Source: a virus
Direction: 5' to 3' (one strand)
IMG/VR virus record: IMGVR_UViG_3300003635_000018
Location: 1 to 28,459 of that record
Length of the DNA stretch: 28,459 bases
The notes under the pieces are model-generated. The model was given only the letters and a program-made list of their open reading frames with translations, made no database searches and was not told the DNA's origin. Each line of letters opens with the position of its first letter. Within the stretch, counting starts at the first letter, position 1. Positions 15,248 through 22,050 of this stretch are shown one piece after another. The translations under genes and the position numbers were made by a program.

Positions 15248-15526
15248 ATGGGTATCACCGACCGGTACGACGCCGCCGTCGACGCGACCACGACCGGGCA
15301 AGTCTTCGAAGCCGAACCGCACGGGAAGGTAGCGACGACGTTAGCGATTAGCGGCGACGCCACGTACGACCTAGAGGTATCGGAAGACGGGGAAAATTGG
15401 GTACAATACGCTTCATACACGGCAAACGAAACCGTCGAAGTCGCGGCGGCGCACGTTCGGCTAGTCATTTCGGGCGCGGGCACCGGCACCGACGAAGTGT
15501 ATTGGGCCGTCGGCGACGATTCGTAA
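15248..15526 (+). CDS. Small beta-rich probable virion protein
   Basis: A 92-aa protein, MGITDRYDAAVDATTTGQV. It starts at ATG 15248, about 29 nt after a TATA-like CGATTAAGG (15214-15222); GTG 15239 is an in-frame alternative. The sequence alternates short strands (TTLAISGDATYDLEVSEDG, WVQYASYTANETVEVAAAHV, RLVISGAGTGTDEVYWAVG), consistent with a single jelly-roll or Ig-like domain of about 90 residues. Small beta domains next to capsid genes are often decoration or fibre-tip proteins, so I suggest a virion surface role, without a family match. Confidence 0.6.
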   Translation: MGITDRYDAAVDATTTGQVFEAEPHGKVATTLAISGDATYDLEVSEDGENWVQYASYTANETVEVAAAHVRLVISGAGTGTDEVYWAVGDDS

Positions 15527-15530
15527 GACT

Positions 15531-15818
15531 ATGAAGGGCGACGACTACGAAGCGGTGGTAAAAGAAATGGCGAAGGATTCGAAGCGCGGCGGGCGCGAAC
15601 ATACCGTCGAACGGGCGTTCGGTAATCAGGGAATGCCCGCTATCCTTCGGTCGCTTCTAGACCAAACGGGCGGGTCGAAGCGCCCGGCGCTTCAAAAGAT
15701 AAACGACCGGCTACGCGACGCGGAATGGTACGACCACGAAGCAAACGGGCTAGTGTCGCCTAACACGTTTTACAAGTGGGTAAACCGCTACGGGGAAGCC
15801 CTTAGCGACGTCGCCTAA
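15531..15818 (+). CDS. Small protein with the SPNTFYKW module
   Basis: A 95-aa protein starting 4 nt after the previous stop. The N-terminal half (DDYEAVVKEMAKDSKRGGRE, AFGNQGMPAILRSLLDQ) is helical. The C-terminal 42 residues (RPALQKINDRLRDAEWYDHE, then NGLVSPNTFYKWVNRYGEAL) match the C-terminus of the HNH protein at 16085 at about two-thirds of positions, including RPAL, IN.RL, DA, YDHE and SPNTFYKW..RY. The module looks like a small helical DNA- or protein-binding domain. Shared use by a short protein and a nuclease, both in the head gene region, suggests they act on a common target, possibly the packaging machinery or viral DNA. Confidence 0.7.
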   Translation: MKGDDYEAVVKEMAKDSKRGGREHTVERAFGNQGMPAILRSLLDQTGGSKRPALQKINDRLRDAEWYDHEANGLVSPNTFYKWVNRYGEALSDVA

Positions 15819-15916
15819 CCGGTGCGTCACGCTTATACCACCGGGCGGGGTACGACTAGTCGGCGGTAACACGCCACCGTCGCGGGTTCGGTCGCGGCTT
15901 ATCGCACCATATAAAC

Positions 15917-16001
15917 CGTCGAATCCCGACGCGTCGTCGTCGCCGGGCGCTTTCCGCGCCCGTCGCACGCTTCCCATAAACGCGGGCTTCCCAATCCCCG
16001 C
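15917..16001 (+). ncRNA. Candidate small RNA with three hairpins
   Basis: Three perfect hairpins lie in a row: CGTCG/CGACG (15917-15931), CGGGCGC/GCGCCCG with loop TTTCC (15944-15962), and GCGGG/CCCGC (15982-16001). A TATA-like box at about 15908-15917 would start a transcript near 15940, covering the last two. It does not fold as a tRNA. The evidence is only structural, and random GC-rich sequence can form short stems. Confidence 0.25.
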
Positions 16002-16048
16002 ACACTTCCCTTAGAACCCGACCGCCTAGCCGTGTGTATAGGTGTATA

Positions 16049-16070
16049 GAAAAACTATATGGTAGTGTGC
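16049..16070 (+). promoter_or_regulatory. Promoter of the HNH gene
   Basis: GAAAAACTATATGG, with a TATA box centred near 16056, is 29 nt before ATG 16085. It is followed by GGTAGTGT, a word that also occurs just before the start codon in the four promoter/start cassettes. Confidence 0.5.
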
Positions 16071-16084
16071 CGTGACGGTGTCGT

Positions 16085-16474
16085 ATGCAAAAGTGCTACT
16101 TTTGCGGCGACGTCGACGAAAGCCATACGCACCACATCATACCGCAAAGAATGGGTGCGGTCGAAAACAAGGTCGTAGAATTGTGCCCGGAATGTCACCA
16201 TAAAATGCACCGGGTAATCGACCCGCTAGTCGCTTATCTATCAGACACGCCCGAAGAAGTGCCCGCCCGCGAACGCGAAATAGCGATAGCGTTAGGCGAA
16301 CCGGTCGAAGTAGCATTCGAATCGGCTTTAGACACGCACGGCGCGAAAATGCGCCCGGCGCTATCTTCTATCAATAGTAGATTAAAAGACGCCGACGACT
16401 ACGACCACGAAGAACGCGGTGTTATATCCCCGAATACATTTTACAAGTGGTGCGACCGCTACGACTTGCCCTAA
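16085..16474 (+). CDS. HNH endonuclease with a C-terminal SPNTFYKW module
   Basis: A 129-aa protein. The N-terminal HNH zinc-finger nuclease is clear: CYFCGDVDESHTHHIIPQR (CxxC then HHIIP, residues 4-22), the conserved N28 in VENKVVE, then CPECHHKMH (35-43). HNH proteins cut DNA; many tailed viruses place one near the terminase or head genes, where it helps terminase process DNA. Residues about 87-129 (MRPALSSINSRLKDADDYDH, then RGVISPNTFYKWCDRY) match the C-terminus of the small protein at 15531. It is a single gene with its own TATA box, flanked by A/T-rich repeats. A free-standing homing-type HNH is an alternative reading. Confidence 0.85.
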   Translation: MQKCYFCGDVDESHTHHIIPQRMGAVENKVVELCPECHHKMHRVIDPLVAYLSDTPEEVPAREREIAIALGEPVEVAFESALDTHGAKMRPALSSINSRLKDADDYDHEERGVISPNTFYKWCDRYDLP

Positions 16475-16477
16475 CTG

Positions 16478-16536
16478 TATAGTGTATAACGGCACTTCTG
16501 TTCGAAATATCGGTCGTCTAATACACTATATATAAA
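16478..16536. promoter_or_regulatory. Inverted repeat and TATA box before the head protease gene
   Basis: TATAGTGTAT (16478-16487) and ATACACTATA (16521-16530) form a perfect 10-bp inverted repeat with arms 33 nt apart. The right arm runs into a TATA box, ACTATATATAAACC (about 16525-16538), which would start transcription near 16557, shortly before ATG 16569. A repressor or activator bound to the arms could control the capsid operon. Confidence 0.55.
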
Positions 16537-16568
16537 CCATATCGCCTAGTGTACGCACATAGGGTCGT

Positions 16569-18146
16569 ATGGCTTCGAACCAACAGACACCACAAAGCAA
16601 GCCCGCCGACTTACCGGGTGGCGACTTCGAAGGGTGCGTCGCGCATTTCGGCGACGACCCGGACGTCGACGACCCGGAAGCCTTGTGCGCGTGGCTTGAA
16701 GAAAACGGCAAAGAAGCCCTTGCCGACCCGAACGCTAACGAAGTGTTAACTTCGCTAGGCGTCGAATTCGTTTCGGCGGTCGACGTACCGGCGCAAGATA
16801 GCGAATGGTTAATCGCTAAGAATGCGTCCGACCCGACCGGCGAAACCCATAGGTGGAAAACCGAAGTGCCGGTCTTCGTTAACAAGTCGTACGACGACTT
16901 CGACGACGCGGAAGCGTCGAAAGACGAAGACGACGGCGATAAGCAAATCGCCTTCGCACCGGTCTTAGTGCCGGGCGAAGCCGATAAGCAAGGCGACATT
17001 ATCCCCGACCACGAAATAGAAAAGGCGGCGCACGGATACCTAGCGAACCACCGCAAGGTAGACGCCGACCACGACCTTTTCGACGGCAAAGGTACGCCGG
17101 TAGAATCGTGGACTTTGAAGCGGGATATGGCGTTTACGAAGCCCGACGGTACCGAATCCCGCGAATACCCGAAAGGTACGTGGGTTATGGGTATCAAGTT
17201 CGACGACGAAACGTGGTCGCGCTTGAAGTCGGGCGAACTAGGCGGTCTTTCCATTTACGGCGGCGCGAAGCCGCTAGACGTCGCCGCGTTACGTAACGCG
17301 ACCGGCGTAGAAGCAAGCGAAGCGAAAAGCAAGGGCACCGACACGGATACCACGAAAATGAGTAACGACGACACCGACGACGACGGTGCCGACGACGGCA
17401 CCGACGACGTCACGAAGCAGTTAGACGCCGGTAGCGTTTCGTCTATGCTAGAAGTCTTCGCCGATAAGGTGGATAACGGATTATCCGCCGACGCTTCGGT
17501 AAAAGACTTCGTTAACCGTCTTATCGAAGACGGCGACGTAGACGAAACCCAACTTACCGGGCTTTCCGTCTTCTTAGACGGAAGTAACGGCGGCGGGGAT
17601 ATGGGCGACGAAGCCGACGACGGCGGCGACGACACGCCCGATATGCCCGACGAAAACGAAACCGAACTAGAAATGAGTAACAAATCCGACGACGGCGGCG
17701 ACGGTGACGTCGACGCCACCGACGACACGACCGACGCCGACGGCGGCGGTGCGGGTCTTCCCGACGACACGCCCGAATGGGCGAAGTCGCTTTCGAAAGA
17801 CGTGCGCGGTTCGGTCGACGAAGTGAAAAGCGACGTCGATAGCCTTCGCGGGCGTGTCGACGAACTAGAAACCGAAGTTAAGGGCGAATCCCTTAACGAC
17901 CGAATGGACGACGACGACTTCGAAAAGCGGTTTAAGTCGTTCCTAGGTGTCGACGACGACGCCGACACCGAAGCGGTGCGTAAGGCGTTCCGCGAACAAG
18001 TCGAAGACGACGACGAACCGCTTAGTAAGTCGTTCGACGGTATCTTCGACGAAGACGAATCGACCGAAACCACGACCGCCGCTAAGTCGGCGGGCCGTAA
18101 CGCGCATTCGAACATTCGAATGCCGAACGCGGAAGGTGACGACTAA
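16569..18146 (+). CDS. XkdF-like prohead protease fused to a scaffold-like domain
   Basis: A 525-aa protein. After an N-terminal segment with LPGGDFEGCVAHFGDDPDVD, residues about 95-245 resemble the XkdF-type phage serine protease: FAPVLVPGEADKQGDIIPDH, the His-containing ANHRKVDADHD (H161, H168), VESWTLKRDM, GTWVMGIKFDDETW, and SGELGGLSIYGG, the likely nucleophile Ser region. Residues from about 264 on are extremely acidic and low-complexity, with a coiled-coil segment (SKDVRGSVDEVKSDVDSLRG and onward, about 418-450), as in scaffolding proteins. Such proteases mature the prohead and digest the scaffold. Internal ATG codons at 17358 and 17673 sit in the same ATGAGTAAC context as real gene starts and could express the scaffold alone. 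The stop overlaps the capsid gene start (TAATG). Confidence 0.8.
   Translation: MASNQQTPQSKPADLPGGDFEGCVAHFGDDPDVDDPEALCAWLEENGKEALADPNANEVLTSLGVEFVSAVDVPAQDSEWLIAKNASDPTGETHRWKTEVPVFVNKSYDDFDDAEASKDEDDGDKQIAFAPVLVPGEADKQGDIIPDHEIEKAAHGYLANHRKVDADHDLFDGKGTPVESWTLKRDMAFTKPDGTESREYPKGTWVMGIKFDDETWSRLKSGELGGLSIYGGAKPLDVAALRNATGVEASEAKSKGTDTDTTKMSNDDTDDDGADDGTDDVTKQLDAGSVSSMLEVFADKVDNGLSADASVKDFVNRLIEDGDVDETQLTGLSVFLDGSNGGGDMGDEADDGGDDTPDMPDENETELEMSNKSDDGGDGDVDATDDTTDADGGGAGLPDDTPEWAKSLSKDVRGSVDEVKSDVDSLRGRVDELETEVKGESLNDRMDDDDFEKRFKSFLGVDDDADTEAVRKAFREQVEDDDEPLSKSFDGIFDEDESTETTTAAKSAGRNAHSNIRMPNAEGDD
17358..18146 (+). CDS. Possible internally started scaffold protein
   Basis: ATG 17358 lies in frame inside the protease gene and opens MSNDDTDDDGADDGTDD. 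Its context AAAATGAGTAACGAC nearly matches the real starts at 135 and 8623. It would give a 262-aa acidic, coiled-coil-containing protein corresponding to the scaffold half. In-frame internal starts of this kind are well known for phage lambda C/Nu3. There is no promoter or Shine-Dalgarno signal, so expression is inferred only. The seam may instead be a relic of two genes that fused. Confidence 0.35.
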   Translation: MSNDDTDDDGADDGTDDVTKQLDAGSVSSMLEVFADKVDNGLSADASVKDFVNRLIEDGDVDETQLTGLSVFLDGSNGGGDMGDEADDGGDDTPDMPDENETELEMSNKSDDGGDGDVDATDDTTDADGGGAGLPDDTPEWAKSLSKDVRGSVDEVKSDVDSLRGRVDELETEVKGESLNDRMDDDDFEKRFKSFLGVDDDADTEAVRKAFREQVEDDDEPLSKSFDGIFDEDESTETTTAAKSAGRNAHSNIRMPNAEGDD

Positions 18147-19381
18147 TGCGTAACGACTACCCCAAATCCGGCACGGGCCAAGACGTCGTCGCGGCGTCGA
18201 CGGCACGCGGGCAAAGAATCAGCAAGAAAGAGCAAACCGAAGCGCACGAAGCCGCCTTCGGCACGCTTATCGACGACGTCGCCAAATCGACCCAACTACC
18301 CGGCGACGAAGTCTTGTATCACGACCCTATGGGCTTCACGACCGGCGGTAAGCCCGTCGACCTTCGTACAAAAATGTACGAAAAGGTATGGGCTAAGGCG
18401 TTCGACGCCTTTAACGCCGAAGTGCGGAAGGGCGCACACGTCTACGACGCCGCGCAAAAGGTGTCGAAGTCGCTAGACCGGTCGGTGTTTTCGCTTCCGA
18501 TTTTCGTTAGCCCGGAAGTCACCATTACGGACGAACGGCAAACGCCAATCGCCGATATGGTGCCGCGTGTGGCTATCGAAGAAGACACCTACAAGGTCGA
18601 CGAACAAACCGACCACGGTGCCGCCGAACGGTTCTACGAACCGGGCACCAATTCGGGCACCGACGAAACGTGGGTGTCGAACGACGACACGTACCTTACG
18701 CACACGTACAACGTGCTTCCGTACGGTCGCCAAACCGCCGTAACCGACTTCCTTCAGTTATCGGCGAATTCGCTTCGGTCGACCCGGGCTATCACCGAAG
18801 AAGCCCTAATGCGGTCGCAAAGGTTCTACGAAGAAAACCAAATCGTGCGCGGTAACGGTACCGCCGCTTCCGCCGACGTCGCGGGTGGCGGGTTCGACGC
18901 GAACGGTTGGGCGGGTCTTCCCGAACTAGTCGCTAGCGAAGCCGACCAACTAACCGACGAAGGCGGCACCGGTAAAATGTCGGTGGCGAAGGTCGCCGAA
19001 CATATCGAAGAACTACGCCGCGACGGTGCGGCGTACGACGACATTCTTCATATCACCGACCACAAGACGTTTAACGACTTGAAGCGCGAAGTCGACGACT
19101 TCACGCGCTACCAATCCCCGGGCGATTCGATTAACTTCGGCTTCCGGGCGCTAAACGTCGACGGTACGCCGGTAATGGAAAGCCACGGTGCGCCTAACAC
19201 CGACGGCGAACGGGTCTTCGCGTCGTTCGACGCTTCGGAGCATATTATGGCTATGCTTCAAGACGCGACTATGCACCCGCTAGCCCGTACGACGCCGCAA
19301 GAAGACGTCGCGGTCGATTCGTACGGTGTCTTCGCGTCGTCGTCGACTACGCGTATCCGATACCGCTACGACCTAGCCTAG
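18146..19381 (+). CDS. Major capsid protein (HK97 fold)
   Basis: A 411-aa protein directly downstream of the protease/scaffold gene and coupled by TAATG, the standard place for the HK97-type major capsid protein. Features that fit: a helical N-terminal arm (residues 1-110), then a core with IFVSPEVTITDERQTPIADM and VPRVAIEEDTYKVDEQTDHG (the E-loop/P-domain entry). Next come ENQIVRGNGTAAS (residues about 231-243), typical of HK97-fold capsids just before the A-domain, and the strand-rich end VFASFDASEHIMAMLQDATM and FASSSTTRIRYRYDLA. The protein would assemble with the scaffold into the prohead. Its codon use is biased to CTA/CTT Leu and GAA Glu like the rest. Confidence 0.85.
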   Translation: MRNDYPKSGTGQDVVAASTARGQRISKKEQTEAHEAAFGTLIDDVAKSTQLPGDEVLYHDPMGFTTGGKPVDLRTKMYEKVWAKAFDAFNAEVRKGAHVYDAAQKVSKSLDRSVFSLPIFVSPEVTITDERQTPIADMVPRVAIEEDTYKVDEQTDHGAAERFYEPGTNSGTDETWVSNDDTYLTHTYNVLPYGRQTAVTDFLQLSANSLRSTRAITEEALMRSQRFYEENQIVRGNGTAASADVAGGGFDANGWAGLPELVASEADQLTDEGGTGKMSVAKVAEHIEELRRDGAAYDDILHITDHKTFNDLKREVDDFTRYQSPGDSINFGFRALNVDGTPVMESHGAPNTDGERVFASFDASEHIMAMLQDATMHPLARTTPQEDVAVDSYGVFASSSTTRIRYRYDLA

Positions 19382-19385
19382 AGGT
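19381..19385 (+). promoter_or_regulatory. Shine-Dalgarno-like site
   Basis: GAGGT ends 8 nt before ATG 19394. It is notable because GAG is almost missing from the window; this is one of few places with a recognisable anti-16S match, and the gene sits just after the capsid gene. Confidence 0.45.
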
Positions 19386-19393
19386 ACACAAGA

Positions 19394-19657
19394 ATGGGCG
19401 AATTCAAAACAAGCGGTGCCGACCCGACGCAAGCCGACGCCGCACCCGGCGGCACTATCGACGTCTACCAGCAAGCCCTTTCGACGGGTACGGCTACGCT
19501 AACGTTCGACGAACCGTTCGACGAAGAACCGGTCGTTATCGTGTCGTCGCCGACCGGCGACGCCGGGTGGTCGGCGAAGTCGGCGTCGGACGTCGACCTT
19601 ACCGGCACCGGTTCGGAAGTCGTACAAGTAATCGCTATCGGCCCGCGTGGTCAGTAA
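19394..19657 (+). CDS. Small probable head decoration protein
   Basis: An 87-aa protein, MGEFKTSGADPTQADAAPGG, 12 nt after the capsid stop. The centre reads as a small beta sandwich: TIDVYQQALSTGTATLTFDE, then PVVIVSSPTGDAGWSAKSAS and VVQVIAIGPRG. The size, position and strand content fit a capsid decoration (cement) protein or a head-associated fibre domain. I recognise no family by sequence. A Shine-Dalgarno-like GAGGT lies upstream. A T-rich stretch ends the operon. Confidence 0.6.
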   Translation: MGEFKTSGADPTQADAAPGGTIDVYQQALSTGTATLTFDEPFDEEPVVIVSSPTGDAGWSAKSASDVDLTGTGSEVVQVIAIGPRGQ

Positions 19658-19682
19658 GCCATACGACACGCGACCCTAGCGG

Positions 19683-19692
19683 CCTTTTCTTT
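19683..19692 (+). terminator. T-rich terminator after the head operon
   Basis: CCTTTTCTTT lies about 25 nt after the TAA of the small decoration-like gene and before the convergent gene at 19718. Archaeal RNA polymerase terminates at such T tracts. Confidence 0.5.
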
Positions 19693-19717
19693 GGTCGAAG
19701 AAGGTGTATAGCGACGC

Positions 19718-20155
19718 CTAGCGCCGGGATTCGACGGCTTCGTACACGGTGTCGCGGTCGCGCCCGGCTTCTTCGGCGGTTTCGATAGCGTCTAGCACGT
19801 CGTCGTAGTCACCCGACCGAATGTCGCTAGCGACGTCAGACACGGGCGTACGGTCGACGAAGGCTTCCGGCCCGTCGTAGTCCTTAATCACGACGTCGCC
19901 TTGCGTGTCGACGTCACCGTCGCCGCTAGACGTGCCGTCGTCGGTCGCGTCGCCTTCGTCGGCGTCTTCTTCGCCGCGCCACCCGTCTTCGAAGCGGTCG
20001 GTCGGAACGTTCGCGGCGTTCGCCACGGGCCAAATCCCGTCGGCGTCGTCGGAAAACGGGGTACCGTACACGACGTTTACCCGCCCGTTCGAATGCACGG
20101 TCGTTACGATAGCCGGTCGGTCGCGGTATGTCACCTTATCGCCTACTTGTGCCAT
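19718..20155 (-). CDS. Protein with an N-terminal KOW/SH3-like domain
   Basis: A 145-aa protein running leftward between the head and neck genes. Residues 1-35 (MAQVGDKVTYRDRPAIVTTV, then NGRVNVVYG) match the small beta-barrel (KOW/SH3-like) pattern G.kV.y....a.V..v...g.v.v. The middle is very acidic and probably disordered, and the C-terminus forms a helical domain (SDVASDIRSGDYDDVLDAIE, EEAGRDRDTVYEAV) that resembles small DNA- or RNA-end binding helices. It is divergent from the adaptor gene at 20232, with weak TATA-like boxes between. It is not a cassette gene. A regulatory or accessory role is a guess. Confidence 0.7.
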   Translation of the reverse strand: MAQVGDKVTYRDRPAIVTTVHSNGRVNVVYGTPFSDDADGIWPVANAANVPTDRFEDGWRGEEDADEGDATDDGTSSGDGDVDTQGDVVIKDYDGPEAFVDRTPVSDVASDIRSGDYDDVLDAIETAEEAGRDRDTVYEAVESRR

Positions 20156-20231
20156 ACGACCCGTTACCGACCGATTCGGGTTAGTCCTATCGGTGGCAAA
20201 GCACTAAGCGACCGGGCGCGAATAACCGACT

Positions 20232-21050
20232 ATGCCCGAAAGCACGCTAGTCGACGAAGACGTCGTCTATTGTAACGGCGACGACGTCTTTACCCACGTT
20301 CGAAACAAGACGTACGCCGACCTAACGTCGTCGACGAAGCCGACGCAAGCACAAGTCGACGACCTAATCTTCCGTATGTCGGAATGGGCCGACACGAAGA
20401 CCGGGCAAGCGTGGCGAATTCGGAAGGTGACGGATTACGAAAAGCGGGTTAAACTATCTCACAAGCAAAAGCATAGCCGACACCGTCGACGCCGTCTACG
20501 CGGCACCGGGCGTCGGGAAAACTTCGGTATCGACCCACGCGGTCGGCTTACCTTGAAGCACCCGCACGTTAAGACGATAGATTCGAACGAAGGCGATAAG
20601 GTCGAAGTGCTAAATCCGCGTTCGGTCGACGACATTACCGCCGACGAAGGGCGCGAATCGGGCGACTTCGTGCTAGACGGTCGGTCGGGTGTAATCAAGC
20701 CCGACATACAACTATTCACGGCGGTAGGCACGCAAACCCACGGCCCGACGGTCGAAAACCCGCGCCTTCGCGTCACCTACCGGTACGGAACGCCCGCGAA
20801 CGCGACCGACCATTCGGGTACCGCCGCCGACTTCGACTTCGTCGATTCGAATTGGTCGGTGTCGTCGACGGTGCCGGGCGACGTGCGCGACGCGGTCGCC
20901 TTGAAGGTCGCCGCCCGATTGATTAGCGGCGACCAATACGGCGAACTAGTGCCCGCTACGGGCGACGATTCGCCTAGCCTTGCCGACGCCGCGTCGTCGT
21001 GGAAAGACGAAGCCACGGGCCTACTAGACGCCTACAAACGGGTTCGATAA
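20232..21050 (+). CDS. Head-tail adaptor (neck) protein
   Basis: A 272-aa protein at the position of the gp6-like adaptor, first gene of the neck module. The N-terminal YADLTSSTKPTQAQVDDLIF resembles the first helices of DNA-packaging adaptor proteins (a residue run that begins T..P....v..li...). A strongly basic patch KHSRHRRRRLRGTGRR (residues about 79-94) may contact the DNA in the neck. The middle is strand-rich (LTLKHPHVKTIDS; NPRLRVTYRYGTPA), and the final helices (RDAVALKVAARLISGDQYGE; KDEATGLLDAYKRVR) fit a ring-forming adaptor. It ends in TAATG overlap with the next gene. The identity rests mainly on order. Confidence 0.6.
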   Translation: MPESTLVDEDVVYCNGDDVFTHVRNKTYADLTSSTKPTQAQVDDLIFRMSEWADTKTGQAWRIRKVTDYEKRVKLSHKQKHSRHRRRRLRGTGRRENFGIDPRGRLTLKHPHVKTIDSNEGDKVEVLNPRSVDDITADEGRESGDFVLDGRSGVIKPDIQLFTAVGTQTHGPTVENPRLRVTYRYGTPANATDHSGTAADFDFVDSNWSVSSTVPGDVRDAVALKVAARLISGDQYGELVPATGDDSPSLADAASSWKDEATGLLDAYKRVR

Positions 21051-21592
21051 TGCCGAACGTTAACGCCACGTACCGGCGGGGGAAGTTAGACGCCCTATTC
21101 GAAAATCTAAACGTCGTTATGGTCGTCGGGTACACGGCGGATTACGCGCCGTATGTCGAATTCCCGACGTCGTACACGGGCACCGCGCCGCCGTTCGAAC
21201 CTATCTACGAATGGGTGTCGCGCAAATGGAACGACCTAGATAGCGGGCTTAAAGATATGGCGTCGGGCGACACCGTCACCGAACGGAAGAAGCAAGTCGC
21301 GTGGATAGTGCAAGCCGCTATCGCCGAAAACGGCACCGACGGCGTCTTCTTCTTATCCCGGTCGTTCGAAGCCGCGAAGCAAGCAAGCGAACAATTCCTA
21401 GACGCGTTCGAAGGTAGCGACGACATAGAAGCCGCGCCTAAAGCCTTCAAGGAAACCGCCGAATTCGCCTTCGAAACGTCGCAAAGCATTATCGCCGAAG
21501 AAGCAAGCGACACGGGCACGCTAGCGAAGTCGGGGTACGTCGTCGTCGACACGGGCGACGAAACCTACTTTAATCAAGAAGGGCGCGGATAG
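21050..21592 (+). CDS. HK97 gp10-like neck/tail completion protein
   Basis: A 180-aa protein, MPNVNATYRRGKLDALFENL, started at ATG 21050 in the TAATG overlap. The central VGYTADYAPYVEFPTSYTGT followed by APPFEPIYEWVSRKW is the diagnostic pattern of HK97-gp10/neck proteins: a Tyr-rich strand with Y..YVE.GT..., then P and a helix. These proteins link the connector to the tail. The C-terminal half (residues about 75-180) is helical and acidic with a strand at the end (SGYVVVDTGDETYF). It is followed, 7 nt later, by the tail terminator-like gene. Confidence 0.75.
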   Translation: MPNVNATYRRGKLDALFENLNVVMVVGYTADYAPYVEFPTSYTGTAPPFEPIYEWVSRKWNDLDSGLKDMASGDTVTERKKQVAWIVQAAIAENGTDGVFFLSRSFEAAKQASEQFLDAFEGSDDIEAAPKAFKETAEFAFETSQSIIAEEASDTGTLAKSGYVVVDTGDETYFNQEGRG

Positions 21593-21599
21593 GTAGACT

Positions 21600-22046
21600 A
21601 TGACACAACCTAGCGTATCGGTAGTCGACGAATTCGTTACCCTAATCGACACGAACTTTACCGAAGGAAACGTTACCGGGTCGAAGACTATCTTAATCGA
21701 CGAATCCGACGACCTAGGGAAAGGGCGCGACCTAGGCGTGTACGACTATATCGAAGTGTCGACGACGTCGCCACTAGGTATCGAATATTCGGATTTGTTT
21801 ATGGATAACCAAAACATAGACGCGACGCTTTTTATCGAATTGAAAAGCGACGACGAAGACCGGCGCGACGATATGTTCGCCGAATTCCGGTCTATCGTCG
21901 AAGCGAACCGGAAGCGACCCGACACGCCGGGCGACTACGACCGAATGGTCTTCGGCGACATTACGCCGTTAGACGACGAAACCTTCGGCGCGTACGTCTA
22001 CGAAATAGTAATCGGGTTCGAAGCCCGGTCGCGTGCCGTGGCATAG
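21600..22046 (+). CDS. Tail terminator-like protein
   Basis: A 148-aa protein in the usual place of the tail terminator (gpU-like), between the gp10-like neck protein and the tail tube. It has an N-terminal helix (VSVVDEFVTLIDTNFTEGNV), strands (TILIDESDDLG; YDYIEVSTTSPLGIEY), a helix (DRRDDMFAEFRSIVEANRKR) and a last strand (FGAYVYEIVIGFEARSR). This alpha/beta order is that of terminator proteins that cap the tail and meet the neck. Sequence similarity alone is too weak to name it. The cassette gene C follows it directly. Confidence 0.65.
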   Translation: MTQPSVSVVDEFVTLIDTNFTEGNVTGSKTILIDESDDLGKGRDLGVYDYIEVSTTSPLGIEYSDLFMDNQNIDATLFIELKSDDEDRRDDMFAEFRSIVEANRKRPDTPGDYDRMVFGDITPLDDETFGAYVYEIVIGFEARSRAVA

Positions 22047-22050
22047 TCTA

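Larger units (their letters stand above)
15819..16084. other. Structured non-coding region, 266 bases
   Basis: No gene is convincing here. The contents from left to right: an inverted repeat CCGGTG (15820-15825) / CACCGG; a 10-bp palindrome CGACTAGTCG near 15850-15862; a TATA-like CATATAAACC (about 15908-15917); three short hairpins; and the promoter of the HNH gene at the right end. GC falls towards the right end. Confidence 0.4.

Noticed and set aside
15917-15931. T-arm-like GTCGAATCCCGAC suggesting a tRNA
   Set aside because: The loop is 5 nt instead of 7, and no acceptor stem, anticodon arm or CCA-end pairing can be found around it.
17255-18115. Long Ser-rich open frame opposite the scaffold-like region
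   Set aside because: It is the mirror of the Asp/Glu-rich repeats (GAC and GAA read as GTC and TTC on the other strand); Ser-rich low complexity without a start context.
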